Position numbers and translations under genes: made by a program. This document shows, in pieces, positions 1-7,686 of a stretch of 51,878 nt of DNA. The stretch covers positions 1 to 51,878 of the forward strand of contig NZ_JAGOMQ010000031.1 in assembly GCF_017993425.1 (NCBI RefSeq), given 5' to 3'. The notes below the pieces were generated by a model. That model was not told the DNA's origin. It was given only the letters and a program-made list of their open reading frames with translations, and did not search any database. Each line of letters opens with the position of its first letter. Position 1 is the first letter of the stretch. This DNA comes from Amaricoccus sp. GTDB lineage: Bacteria > Pseudomonadota > Alphaproteobacteria > Rhodobacterales > Rhodobacteraceae.

Positions 1-172
1 TGGTGATGCCGCGCGCCTTCTCCTCCGGAGCCGCGTCGATCTGGTCGTAGGCCTTGTACTCGCCGAAGTACTTGGTGATCGCCGCCGTCAGCGACGTCTT
101 GCCGTGGTCGACGTGCCCGATCGTCCCCACGTTAACATGCGGCTTCGTCCGCTCGAATTTCGCCTTCGCCAT
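1..172 (-). CDS. tuf: Elongation factor Tu, N-terminal part (runs off the left edge)
   Basis: Translation elongation factor that carries aminoacyl-tRNA to the ribosome in the cytoplasm. The 57 visible residues start [20 protein letters not shown] and include the P-loop GHVDHGKTS and the EEKARGIT segment leading into switch I. The second residue after the P-loop lysine is Ser rather than the commoner Thr, a conservative change. The ATG at 172 gives the standard family N-terminus, preceded by a purine-rich AAGG. No fusA lies directly upstream, so this is probably a stand-alone tuf copy rather than the one in the str operon. The remainder lies outside the window. Confidence 0.97.
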   Translation of the reverse strand, partial: MAKAKFERTKPHVNVGTIGHVDHGKTSLTAAITKYFGEYKAYDQIDAAPEEKARGIT

Positions 173-552
173 CCTTCGGCTTTCCCTTCCTCGGGGCCGG
201 CCATGGGCCGGCCTCCTCCGCGAATGCGCGCGGAGATAGTGTCAAACGCCCCGGAGCGCAAGCGGCGCGTGCCGGCCGCCCGGGGCTCGGGGGCGGTTCC
301 GAAGGAGCGACGGAGCGCCCTTGCGCTCCGGGAGTCGGTCTCCCCGCCCGCGAGCGCAGGCGGGGCCCCGGCGCGCCGTTGCGCGCGTTCTCCTCCGCTT
401 TCCCTGCAACCCCCAAGCGGCGGGGAACCTGCACGAGACGGGAGGGGAGAAAGAAGAAGGAGAGGTTGGATTGGTAGCGCGGGCGCCGACGGGCGGGCGT
501 TCCAGCGATTGCCGCCCCGGCCCCCGCCGGCGGGCGGGGCGGCCGGAGCGGG
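173..552. other. Gene-free leader between tuf and the CMD-family gene
   Basis: About 380 bases with no supported gene. The part next to tuf should hold its promoter and untranslated leader; a TTGACA hexamer reads on the minus strand at 245-240, but no good -10 box follows at the expected distance. The rest is extremely GC-rich and contains several short hairpins, including the long one at 511-543. Open frames crossing it look like high-GC artefacts. Confidence 0.6.
511..543 (-). terminator. GC-rich hairpin downstream of the CMD-family gene
   Basis: A 9-bp perfect outer stem (GCCGCCCCG paired with CGGGGCGGC) encloses a further self-complementary CCCGCCGGCGGG core. It lies 9 bases past the stop codon of the minus-strand gene at 553-918. 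There is no clear T-run, so it may be a Rho-assisted or weak terminator. Confidence 0.45.
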
Positions 553-918
553 TCAGGCGGCCGCGGCGCGGCCGCCGGAGAACTGGTCGTAGGCGCGCAG
601 GGCGTCGGCGGCGTACATCAGGGCCGGGCCGCCGCCCATGTAGACGCACATGCCGAGCGTCTCGGCGACCTCCTGGCGGCCGACGCCGAGCTCGACCAGC
701 GCCTTGGCGTGGAAGCCGATGCAGCCGTCGCAGCGCTGGGTGACCCCGATCGCCAGCGCGATCAGCTCCTTGGTGCGCTCGTCCACCGTGCCGGCGGCCG
801 TCGCCGCCTTGGACAGGGCGCCGAAGCCCTGCATCGTCGCGGGCACGGCGCGGCGCAGCTCGGCGGCGTAGGCCGAGATGCCGGCGGTGATCTCGCGATA
901 GTCCTTGGGGTTCGCCAC
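553..918 (-). CDS. Carboxymuconolactone decarboxylase / AhpD-like CxxC protein
   Basis: A 121-residue cytoplasmic protein of the all-helical AhpD/CMD family, whose members reduce peroxides or shuttle thiol electrons. The signature Q-R-C-D-G-C-I-G-F-H gives Cys63, Cys66 and His70, with the conserved Glu51 upstream: the AhpD-type redox centre. The GTG start at 918 is chosen because GGAG sits 8 bases before it; an in-frame GTG three codons upstream is the alternative. It is divergent from a BigR/SqrR-like repressor and a rhodanese, and their promoters overlap, so it is probably co-regulated by that sulfur-responsive repressor and may handle persulfide or peroxide. The exact substrate is unknown. 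Confidence 0.88.
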   Translation of the reverse strand: MANPKDYREITAGISAYAAELRRAVPATMQGFGALSKAATAAGTVDERTKELIALAIGVTQRCDGCIGFHAKALVELGVGRQEVAETLGMCVYMGGGPALMYAADALRAYDQFSGGRAAAA

Positions 919-936
919 GATTTTCACTCCATGGGC

Positions 937-982
937 TTGTGATTTCACGAAAGCATAATATGATAGAAATGCGAAATGTAAA
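937..982. promoter_or_regulatory. Overlapping divergent promoters of the CMD gene and arsR-type repressor
   Basis: An AT-rich island in otherwise GC-rich DNA. Plus strand: TTGTGA (937-942), 16 bases, TATGAT (959-964). Minus strand: TTTACA (982-977), 16 bases, TATTAT (960-955). The two -10 boxes overlap, so one repressor bound here would shut both directions. The island also contains the short palindrome CATAATATG and flanking ATTTC/GAAAT arms, plausible ArsR-family contacts. Confidence 0.6.
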
Positions 983-994
983 GGGCCGGCCGCG

Positions 995-1315
995 ATGGAC
1001 GTGGAGACGATGGCGACGGGGATGACGGAGCGGGCGGGCGTGGTGGCCGCGTTCCTGAAGGGGTTGGCCAATCCGCACCGGCTGCTGGTGCTCTGCGCGC
1101 TCGCGGAGGGCGAGAAGAGCGTGGGCGCGCTGGTGGCGGCCACCGGCGCCGGCCAGACCTCGATGTCGCAGCACCTCGCCCGCCTGCGGGAGGAGGGGAT
1201 CGTGGCGGTCCGGCGCGACCATCGCACGCTTTACTACCGCATCGACCATCCGGCCGTTCTGGAGCTGATGGCGGTGCTCTACCGCAACTTCTGCGCTGAA
1301 AGGAAAGAGCAATGA
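995..1315 (+). CDS. ArsR-family repressor resembling BigR/SqrR persulfide sensors
   Basis: A 106-residue winged-helix DNA-binding regulator; the recognition region reads GQTSMSQHLARLREEG and the wing RRDHRTLYYRI. It lacks the metal-binding Cys motif of classic ArsR but has Cys34 and Cys100, 66 residues apart. This matches the spacing of the two reactive cysteines in BigR and SqrR, which form a tetrasulfide or disulfide bridge under sulfide stress. It overlaps the next gene, a membrane rhodanese, by ATGA, which supports a sulfur-sensing role. It probably represses itself and the divergent CMD gene. Family assignment is firm; the persulfide-sensor role is inferred. Confidence 0.9.
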   Translation: MDVETMATGMTERAGVVAAFLKGLANPHRLLVLCALAEGEKSVGALVAATGAGQTSMSQHLARLREEGIVAVRRDHRTLYYRIDHPAVLELMAVLYRNFCAERKEQ

Positions 1316-1836
1316 ATGCAACCCCGGTTTCCGCCCGCGAGGCGGCGCGGTGGATCGCGGACGGCGAGGCCGTCCTCGTCGACGTGCGCTCGGCCGAGGA
1401 GTTTCGCGCCGGTCATGTCGCGGCGGCGCTGTCGCTGCCGCTCGACACGCTGCCCGGGGCGCTCGACGCCTTGCAGCTGCCGGCCGGGCGGAAGCTGGTG
1501 TTCCAGTGCCAGCGCGGCGCCCGCGGCGAGGCGGCCTGCGTCGCCACGGAGGGGACGGGGCGGGCGCGCTACAACCTCGAGGGCGGGCTCGACGCCTGGC
1601 GCGCCGCCGGGTTGCCGGTGATCGGGGAGGGGGCGGCGGCGCTGCCGCTGTTCCGGCAGGTGCAGATCGCCGTCGGGTCGATCGTGCTGGCGCTGGTGCT
1701 GGCGGGCTTCCTCGTGGCGCCGGCGTTCTTCGCGCTCGCGGGCGCGATCGGGTTCATGCTGGCGCTGGCCGGCGTGACCGGGTGGTGCGGGATGGCGCTG
1801 CTGCTGCAGCGGGCGCCGTGGAACCGGCCGGCCTGA
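1312..1836 (+). CDS. Membrane-anchored rhodanese (YgaP-like)
   Basis: A 174-residue sulfurtransferase. Residues 5-105 form a rhodanese domain with the DVRSAEEF segment and the active-site loop CQRGAR, catalytic Cys66. Residues 118-160 form two hydrophobic segments resembling the DUF2892 anchor of E. coli YgaP. It would move sulfane sulfur at the inner face of the membrane. It is translationally coupled (ATGA) to the BigR/SqrR-like repressor, a pairing known from sulfide-detoxification loci. No sulfide:quinone reductase or persulfide dioxygenase accompanies it here, so it is a minimal version or its partners are elsewhere. Confidence 0.9.
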   Translation: MNATPVSAREAARWIADGEAVLVDVRSAEEFRAGHVAAALSLPLDTLPGALDALQLPAGRKLVFQCQRGARGEAACVATEGTGRARYNLEGGLDAWRAAGLPVIGEGAAALPLFRQVQIAVGSIVLALVLAGFLVAPAFFALAGAIGFMLALAGVTGWCGMALLLQRAPWNRPA

Positions 1837-1859
1837 GCGGGTCGCGGGGCGGGGTTGAC

Positions 1860-1899
1860 TGCACGAAACTGCACGAATATGCACGATCCTGCACGAAAT
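1860..1899. repeat. Four tandem 10-bp repeats, candidate DeoR operator array
   Basis: TGCACGA recurs at 1860, 1870, 1880 and 1890, each followed by three variable bases, so the period is exactly 10 bp, about one helical turn. The array ends 16 bases before the ATG of the DeoR-type regulator. All copies face the same way along one side of the helix. Phased direct repeats are compatible with oligomeric DeoR/GlpR-type binding and autoregulation of regulator plus transporter. Confidence 0.75.
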
Positions 1900-1915
1900 C
1901 TCCCGAGTCGTCCCC

Positions 1916-2677
1916 ATGCTGACTTCCGAACGACTGGCCGACATCGAGCGGCGGCTGACCGTGCACGGGCGGGTGGTCGCCGCCGATCTGGCGCGGCTCT
2001 ACGAGACCTCCGAGGACACGGTCCGCCGCGACCTGCGGGCGCTGGCCGCGCAGGGGCGGTGCCGGCGGGTACATGGCGGGGCGCTGCCGCCGATGCCGGC
2101 GCGGGGGCCGGTCAGCGTGCGGGCGGGAATCGCCTCGGCGGCCAAGGCGGCGCTCGGCGAGGCGATGGCGCGGCTGGTCGAGCCGGGCTCGACGGTGTTC
2201 GTGGACGCGGGCTCGACGACGCTCGCCTGCGCGGAGCGGATGCGGGTCGCGGCGACGGTGATCACCCATGCGCCGGCGATCGCGGCGGCGCTGGTCGAGA
2301 ATCCGGCGGTGCGGCTGGTGACGCTCGGCGGGCAGGTCGATCGGGAGGTGGGCGCCGCCACGGGCGCGGGGGTGCTGGCGGCGATCGAGACGATCCGCCC
2401 CGACCTGCTGCTGCTCGGCGCCTGCGGGGTCGACGCGGAGGCGGGGATCACCGCGCAGTCGGTGGAGGACGCGGCGGTGAAGCGGGCGCTGGCGGCGCGG
2501 GCGGGGCGGGTCGTCGTCGCGGCCGACGCGGGCAAGCTCGGGACCTCGGCGCCGTTCGCGGTGGTCGACCTCGCGGCGATCGACGTGCTGCTGATCGAGG
2601 CGGGGACGCCGGCGGAGCGCAAGGCGAGGCTCGCCGCCACCGGGGTGGCGCTGGTCGAGGTGGAGACGGGGCGATGA
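1916..2677 (+). CDS. DeoR/GlpR-family transcriptional regulator
   Basis: A 253-residue cytoplasmic regulator. Residues 1-57 form the DeoR winged helix-turn-helix, including SEDTVRRDLRALAAQG and the family hallmark RRVHGGA. Residues about 75-235 form the DeoRC sugar-phosphate sensor domain with the D-A-G-S-T-T segment. Such proteins usually respond to phosphorylated sugars. The gene overlaps the MFS transporter gene by ATGA, making a two-gene operon, and the phased repeats at 1860-1899 immediately upstream are its likely operator. The effector is unknown. Confidence 0.92.
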   Translation: MLTSERLADIERRLTVHGRVVAADLARLYETSEDTVRRDLRALAAQGRCRRVHGGALPPMPARGPVSVRAGIASAAKAALGEAMARLVEPGSTVFVDAGSTTLACAERMRVAATVITHAPAIAAALVENPAVRLVTLGGQVDREVGAATGAGVLAAIETIRPDLLLLGACGVDAEAGITAQSVEDAAVKRALAARAGRVVVAADAGKLGTSAPFAVVDLAAIDVLLIEAGTPAERKARLAATGVALVEVETGR

Positions 2678-3870
2678 GCGACGCGGCGACGGAGGGCGGC
2701 GCCCTGCCGGGGCTGCTGCCGCGCGAGCGGCTGGCGGTGTCGGGGCTGTTTCTCGCCAACGGGTTCTTCGTGGGCAGCTGGGCGCCGCGGATCCCGTCGT
2801 TCAAGGCCGATCTCGGCATCTCGGAGGGCACGCTCGGGCTGATGATCCTCGCCTTCGGGCTGGGCTCGCTCGTGGCGATGCCGCTCGTCGGGATGATCGT
2901 GGCGCGGGAGGGATCGCGGCGGGTGGCGGTGGTCGGGGCCTTCGCCACCGCGCCGCTGATGGCTCTCATCTCGCTCGCGCCGGGCATCTGGGCCGCGGCG
3001 GCGGCGCTGGCGCTGACCGGGGCGCTGGTGGGCGGCGTGGACGTCGCCATGAACGCCAACGCGGTGGCGGTGGAGCGGCGGATGGGGCGGGCGATCATGT
3101 CGTCCTGCCACGGGTTCTGGAGCCTCGGCGGGTTGATCGGGTCGGCCTCGGGCGGGGTGCTGATCGGGCGCGCCGGGGTGTGGGGGCATGCGGCCGTGGT
3201 GCTGGTCGCGATCCTCGCGGTGGCGGCGCTCGCCTCGCTCGCGGCGCTTCGCGACGCGCCCGAGGCGGCGGGGCCGGAGAAGGGCGCGCGGTGGGGCGGC
3301 GCGGCGCGGGCGGCGTTGCTGCCGGCGGCGCTGCTCGGGATCGTGGCGCTGTTCTCGATGACGCCGGAGGGGGCGGTGCTCGACTGGAGCGCGCTCTACC
3401 TGCGGCAGGAGCTCGGGGGCTCGGTCGAGGCGGCGGGGCTCGCCTTCGCCGGCTTCTCGGCGACGATGGCGCTGATGCGGTTCAGCGGCGACCTGATCCG
3501 CGACCGGTTCGGGGCGGTGACCACGCTCAGGGTCAGCACGCTGGTCGCCGGCGCGGGGATGCTGCTCGCCGCCTTCGCCGACGGGGTGGCGGGGGCGACG
3601 CTCGGGTTCGCGGTGGCGGGGCTCGGGATCGCCAACATGGTGCCGATCGCCTTCTCGGCGGCGGGGAACCTGCCGGGGCTGCCGCCGGGGATCGGCATCT
3701 CCATGGTGACGTTCATGGGCTATTCCGGGCTCTTGTTCGCGCCGTCGCTGATCGGGTTCATCGCCGAGCATACCGGGCTTGCCGCGATCTTCGCGGGGCT
3801 GCCGGCGCTCTATATCGTGGTGCTGGCGCTGTCGGGGCTCGCGCGCTGGGCGGACCCGGCGGAGCGGTAG
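2674..3870 (+). CDS. MFS transporter, YbjJ-like
   Basis: A 398-residue polytopic inner-membrane protein with about twelve hydrophobic segments and a central cytoplasmic loop near residues 195-210. The N-terminal segment with NGFFVGSWAPRIPSFKADLG resembles the E. coli YbjJ subgroup of the major facilitator superfamily, whose substrates are not established. The ATG at 2674 overlaps the regulator stop codon, indicating translational coupling. Being controlled by a DeoR protein suggests a sugar or sugar-like substrate, but the direction of transport cannot be told from sequence. It ends about 35 bases before the convergent phosphomannomutase gene. Confidence 0.9.
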   Translation: MSDAATEGGALPGLLPRERLAVSGLFLANGFFVGSWAPRIPSFKADLGISEGTLGLMILAFGLGSLVAMPLVGMIVAREGSRRVAVVGAFATAPLMALISLAPGIWAAAAALALTGALVGGVDVAMNANAVAVERRMGRAIMSSCHGFWSLGGLIGSASGGVLIGRAGVWGHAAVVLVAILAVAALASLAALRDAPEAAGPEKGARWGGAARAALLPAALLGIVALFSMTPEGAVLDWSALYLRQELGGSVEAAGLAFAGFSATMALMRFSGDLIRDRFGAVTTLRVSTLVAGAGMLLAAFADGVAGATLGFAVAGLGIANMVPIAFSAAGNLPGLPPGIGISMVTFMGYSGLLFAPSLIGFIAEHTGLAAIFAGLPALYIVVLALSGLARWADPAER

Positions 3871-3904
3871 CCGGGCGAGGGGCGGCAGGCCCCAGGGGGC
3901 GCGC

Positions 3905-5275
3905 TCAGGCCTCGATGAGGGCGCGCAGACGGGCGACGCCGTGCGCCACGAGGTCGGCGTCGCCGCGGGCCTCGACGTTGAGGCGCAGGAGCGGCTCGGT
4001 GTTGGAGGTGCGGAGGTTGAAGCGCCAGTCGGCGAAGGCGAGGCTGAGGCCGTCGGTCTCGTCCATGGAGAGCGCCTCCGGCTCGAGCGCGGCGCGGACG
4101 CGGGCGACGGCGGCGGCGGGGTCGCCGAGGCGGAAGTTGATCTCGCCGGAGGAGGGAAAGGCGGCCATGCGGGCGGCGAGGATCTCGCCGAGGGAGCGGC
4201 CCCGGCGGCTGACCAGCCCGGCGACGAGGAGGAGCGGGATCATGCCGCTGTCGCAGCAGACGAAGTCGCGGAAGTAGTGGTGCGCCGACATCTCGCCGCC
4301 GTAGACGGCGCCGGTGTCGCGCAGCGCCTGCTTGACGAAGGCGTGGCCGGTGCGGGCCTGGTGGGCCGCCCCGCCGGCGGCGGCTACGGCGTCGACGACG
4401 TTCCAGACGACGCGGGGGTCGTGGACGATGGTCGCGCCGGGGTCGCGGGCGAGGAATGCCTCGGCGAGGAGGCCGACGACGTATTCGCCGGGGACGAAGC
4501 GGCCGGTCTCGTCGAAGAAGAAGCAGCGGTCGAAGTCGCCGTCCCAGGCCGCGCCGAAATCCGCGCCGGCGGCGACGACGGCGGCGGCGGTGGCGGGCCG
4601 GTTCTCGGGCAGGAGCGGGTTCGGGATGCCGTTCGGGAAGCTGCCGTCGGGCTCGTGGTGCATCCGCACGAGCTCGAGCGGCGCGCCGCGGGCGGCGAGG
4701 GCCGCCGCGATGGCGTCGAGGGTCGGGCCGGCGGCGCCGTTGCCGGCGTTGACGAGGATGCGGAGCGGGCGGAGCGTGGCCACGTCGACGAAGGAGAGCA
4801 CGCGCTCGACGTAGGCCGCGCGGGCGTCCTCCGCCGATCGGGCCGTCCCGCGGCGCGTGCCGGCGGGGACGGGGGCGCCGGCCTCGGCCAGCGCGCGGAT
4901 GCGGGCGAGGCCGGTCGCGGCGTCGAGCGGGGCCGAGCCGCGGCGGACGAGCTTCATGCCGTTGTAGTCGATCGGGTTGTGGGAGGCGGTGACCTCGACG
5001 CCGCCGTCGGCGTCGAGGTGGGTGGTGGCGAAGTACATCTCCTCGGCGCCGCAGAGGCCGAGGTCGAGCACGTCGGCGCCCGCCTCGGTCAGGCCGTCGA
5101 CGAGCGCGTCGAGGAGGGCCCGCGAGGAGGCGCGGACGTCGCGGCCGACGACCACCCGGCGGGCGCCGAGCGCGGCGACGAAGGCGCGGCCGATGCGGCG
5201 GGCCACGTCCTGGTCGAGCTCGGTCCCGAGCCGGCCGCGGATGTCGTAGGCCTTGAAGCAGGTGAGGGATCGCAT
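3905..5275 (-). CDS. manB: Phosphomannomutase/phosphoglucomutase
   Basis: A 456-residue cytosolic enzyme interconverting hexose 6- and 1-phosphates, feeding GDP-mannose or other nucleotide sugars for surface polysaccharide. All signature sites are present: phosphoserine loop TASHNP (Ser98), Mg-binding DGDFDR (Asp245, Asp247, Asp249), substrate loop GGEMSAHHYF, and the phosphate-binding RTSNTEP near the C-terminus. The length is typical of ManB/AlgC-type enzymes. The DGDFDRC variant is common in the ManB subgroup. It stands next to the relic of a polysaccharide sugar transferase, suggesting a former exopolysaccharide locus. Confidence 0.95.
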   Translation of the reverse strand: MRSLTCFKAYDIRGRLGTELDQDVARRIGRAFVAALGARRVVVGRDVRASSRALLDALVDGLTEAGADVLDLGLCGAEEMYFATTHLDADGGVEVTASHNPIDYNGMKLVRRGSAPLDAATGLARIRALAEAGAPVPAGTRRGTARSAEDARAAYVERVLSFVDVATLRPLRILVNAGNGAAGPTLDAIAAALAARGAPLELVRMHHEPDGSFPNGIPNPLLPENRPATAAAVVAAGADFGAAWDGDFDRCFFFDETGRFVPGEYVVGLLAEAFLARDPGATIVHDPRVVWNVVDAVAAAGGAAHQARTGHAFVKQALRDTGAVYGGEMSAHHYFRDFVCCDSGMIPLLLVAGLVSRRGRSLGEILAARMAAFPSSGEINFRLGDPAAAVARVRAALEPEALSMDETDGLSLAFADWRFNLRTSNTEPLLRLNVEARGDADLVAHGVARLRALIEA

Positions 5276-5437
5276 GCGCTCGTCTCCGGCCGGAACGTTT
5301 CGCGTTCCCCGGGAGTCGGAGCAACCCCATGGTGCAAATTAACCGTTCGGGGAGGGGCCTGGAGGTCGAGTTCGGCGATCGCCCTGGACGCGGGCACGGG
5401 TTCGATGCGGCGCACGGCTTCTATCGGGAGCGGGGCA

Positions 5438-5700
5438 AGGGGGGTCTTCGATCTCGTCCGCGGCTCGCTTACGCTGCTGGCGGCCGCGCCGCTACTCCTG
5501 CTGACGGGGCCTGTGGCGCTCGACGGGGGGCAGACGATCTTCGCCGATGTGCGGGATGGGGCAGGGGGGCAGGCGGTTCCGGTGTCTGAAGATCCGAACC
5601 CTGCGCCACGATGTGGAGGAGCCGCTCAAGACGATCCTCGGGGGTCGCCGCGGCGGAATGGGCCGAGGGTGCGAAGCTGACGAACGACCGTCGCCCGCAC
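5438..5700 (+). pseudogene. Decayed polysaccharide sugar-transferase (ExoY/WbaP type) relic
   Basis: Fragments of a bacterial sugar transferase appear in three frames. One frame reads FDLVRGSLTLLAAAPLLLL then VALDGGQTIFADVRDG, matching the membrane hairpin and the GGPVFFRQERVG region. A second frame continues with RFRCLKIRTLRHDVEE, matching the KFRTM region. A third reads AAAEWAEGAKLTNDRR, matching the EW..AKLTDDPRVTRLG segment. The catalytic C-terminal half is missing. At least two frameshifts and a 3' truncation make it non-functional. Such enzymes load the first sugar-phosphate onto undecaprenyl phosphate, which fits the neighbouring manB. Confidence 0.65.
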
Positions 5701-5818
5701 CGCCGCGGCGCTGAAGACGGCGTGGCGGGCGCAAGTGACCGGCGCCGGCCACGGCCGGCGGCTGGCGAACGCGATCCGCGCCAACCGCTGCCCGCGGTCG
5801 GGGGAGTCGATCTCGCGC
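5683..5818 (+). pseudogene. Possible phage tail-region protein (DUF6441-like) fragment
   Basis: One frame reads TTVARTAAALKTAWRAQVTG and continues AGHGRRLANAIRANRCP, ending near SGESI. I recall this pattern (LKTAWRAQVTGAGLGRRLAN) from DUF6441 proteins in alphaproteobacterial prophages and gene-transfer-agent-like clusters. Only about 45 residues survive and no start or intact remainder is visible, so it would be a relic joined to the end of the sugar-transferase relic. The following 160 bases, up to the EamA gene, hold no feature I can name. The family call is from memory and should be treated as tentative. Confidence 0.4.
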
Positions 5819-5978
5819 GGGGCGACCGTCTCCAGACGGTCTTCAAGGTCGAAGGCCGCTTCGAGGAGGATGGCGAGACCTGCTTCCGCGTGCCCTCGAT
5901 GCCCAAGGGAGACGATAACGCTGGCATCCGGCGGCGCGAGCCGCATCATCTCCGAAGTCACTCGAGAGGAGGCGCGCC

Positions 5979-6404
5979 GTGCATTCGTGGCAATTCTGGG
6001 CCGTGCTCTCGGCATTCTTCGCGGCGCTGACGGCGGTGCTCGCCAAGGTCGGCGTGGGCCCGATCAACCCCGACCTCGCAACCCTCATTCGAACCGGCGT
6101 GATCCTGGCGCTCGTCGCCGCCCTGGTCGCATGCACCGGCCAGTGGCAGGCGCCGCAGGCCATTCCGGCGCGCACCTACCTGTTCCTCGTGCTCTCCGGG
6201 TTCGCGACGGGCGCCTCGTGGCTCTGCTACTTCCGGGCGCTGAAACTCGGTGACGCCTCGCGGGTGGCGCCGATCGACAAGCTTAGCGTCGTCATGGTCG
6301 CGGTGATCGCGGCAGTCGTGCTCGGGGAGCGGCTGTCGGCGGTAAACTGGCTCGGCGTCGCGCTGATCGGCACCGGAGCGGTGCTGGTCGCCCTGAAGGT
6401 CTGA
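5979..6404 (+). CDS. Half-size EamA/DMT-superfamily transporter
   Basis: A 141-residue membrane protein with five hydrophobic segments forming one EamA domain, against two domains and ten segments in most family members. The segment AVLGERLSAVNWLGVALIGTG near the end is the conserved EamA motif. Such single-domain proteins probably act as dimers and export or import small metabolites. The ATG follows GAGAGGAGG about 10 bases upstream, a strong ribosome-binding site. It lies directly after a stretch of decayed genes but is itself intact. Substrate unknown. Confidence 0.85.
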   Translation: MHSWQFWAVLSAFFAALTAVLAKVGVGPINPDLATLIRTGVILALVAALVACTGQWQAPQAIPARTYLFLVLSGFATGASWLCYFRALKLGDASRVAPIDKLSVVMVAVIAAVVLGERLSAVNWLGVALIGTGAVLVALKV

Positions 6405-6762
6405 TACCGGACTCGCTTGATCTGTTCCGTTTGGCCGACGGATCGACAGGCCCGGGCGTGTCGACGTTGATCGGGTGGAGAATGACGGCATAAAGAAAAT
6501 TGCGGGCGTGCCTGCCTGTCCTCGGAATTTGCGCGCAAATATATTTCGAAATATTTTGAATATGAACGGTGAAAATCATTGCATCGTTGTCAGCGCCGCA
6601 TTTCGCGGCGCCGTGTGACTCACTTCGAGGTTCCGCCGTCCCCGCTGGTGCCGCTCCGCGTCGAGCCGGGTGACATGCGCATGTCACCCGGCGGGCGCCG
6701 TCGCGGGACGGACCTTGCCGCTCGGCAGGGGGGCGACGCGGGGAGGGAAGGTCGGGATCGTG
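6405..6762. other. Convergent intergenic region with AT-rich stretch and palindrome
   Basis: About 360 bases without a gene, between the ends of the EamA and RpiR genes. Bases 6495-6600 are unusually AT-rich for this window, with runs such as AAATATATTTCGAAATATTT, and look non-coding, like a promoter region or foreign DNA. A perfect 28-bp palindrome follows at 6665-6692. No open frame here has coding character. Confidence 0.6.
6665..6692. repeat. Perfect 28-bp palindrome
   Basis: GCCGGGTGACATGC is followed directly by its exact reverse complement. It lies between the ends of two convergent genes, so as RNA it would form a strong hairpin for either transcript; no T-run follows on either strand. 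A bidirectional terminator or a dimeric protein-binding site are the two main readings. Confidence 0.7.
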
Positions 6763-7686
6763 TCAGGGGGTCTCGATGCGCAGGGCTCCGATGAGACGGT
6801 CGCGCTGGCGGAGGGCGGCTCGCGCCGCTTTCGGGTCGGCCGCGGCGCAGGCGTTGATCAGGCATTCGGCGGCGACGACGAAGGCGCCGATGCTGTTCGA
6901 GAGGAAGCTCGAATCGTGGTCGACGAGGATCGCCGCCCGCGAGGTGGCGACGAGGGGCGAGGTCGGGCGATCGGTGAGGGCGACGGTGACGAGGCCGCTG
7001 CGGCGCGCGACGGCGGCGACCTCGGCGACCTGGGCCGAATAGGGGGCGCAGCTGGTGGAGAGCAGGACGTCGCCCGGCGACAGCGCCGCGAGGCCCTCGG
7101 CGACGCCGAGGCCGCCGTTGTCGAGGAGCGCGACATCGGAGCGGATCATGCGCAGGCCGTAGACGAGGAAGCTCGCGACGGAATGGAACTGGCGGATGCC
7201 GTGGACGACGACGCGAGGCGCCGAGACGAGAAGCGCCACGGCGGCGTCGAAGGCGGCCTCGTCGAAGCGGTCGATGAAGCGGTCGATGTTGGCCTGGTTC
7301 TCGTGGCAGAGCCGCGTCGCCGCCGCCCGGGACGAGGAGTCGCCGCTGAGCGCCGACGCGGCCCGGCGGGAGTAGAAGGCGCCGGGGGCGGTCATCGACG
7401 CGGAGAGGAGCACCTGCTGCAGGCCGGGGAAGCCCGGGTAGCCGAGGGCGGTGGCCAGGCGGGTCAGCGTCGAGGGGTTGACCCCGAGCGCCTCGCCGAG
7501 CGTGGTGATCGAAAGGAGGGCAGGGTCGCCGACCATGTCGAGCATCCGCCCGAGCGCGTCCCGGGCCTTGGCGCCGAGCGAGACCGCCGTCTCGCCGCGG
7601 GCGATGGCGACGGCGAGGGCGCGCAGCTCCTCGACGGTCTCAGGCGGTCGTTCCCGCGTAGGCGGCCGGTCCGTCGGCATCGTCAT
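6763..7686 (-). CDS. RpiR-family transcriptional regulator (amino-acid operon)
   Basis: A 307-residue regulator with an N-terminal helix-turn-helix at about 20-90 (TTLGEALGVNPSTLTRLATA) and a C-terminal SIS phosphosugar-type domain at about 130-270. GGAGG precedes two possible ATGs at 7686 and 7680. Either start lies within the 3' end of the C45 gene, an overlap of about 40-47 bases. It is the last gene of the operon binding protein-permease-ATPase-C45-regulator, so it is probably a local regulator. RpiR proteins at amino-acid or amino-sugar loci often sense a pathway intermediate; the ligand here is unknown. Confidence 0.88.
   Translation of the reverse strand: MTMPTDRPPTRERPPETVEELRALAVAIARGETAVSLGAKARDALGRMLDMVGDPALLSITTLGEALGVNPSTLTRLATALGYPGFPGLQQVLLSASMTAPGAFYSRRAASALSGDSSSRAAATRLCHENQANIDRFIDRFDEAAFDAAVALLVSAPRVVVHGIRQFHSVASFLVYGLRMIRSDVALLDNGGLGVAEGLAALSPGDVLLSTSCAPYSAQVAEVAAVARRSGLVTVALTDRPTSPLVATSRAAILVDHDSSFLSNSIGAFVVAAECLINACAAADPKAARAALRQRDRLIGALRIETP

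Noticed and set aside
3779-5680. Plus-strand open frame of over 600 codons opposite manB.
   Set aside because: Only its final 3' part has meaning, as one frame of the sugar-transferase relic; the rest is antisense to manB and low-complexity.
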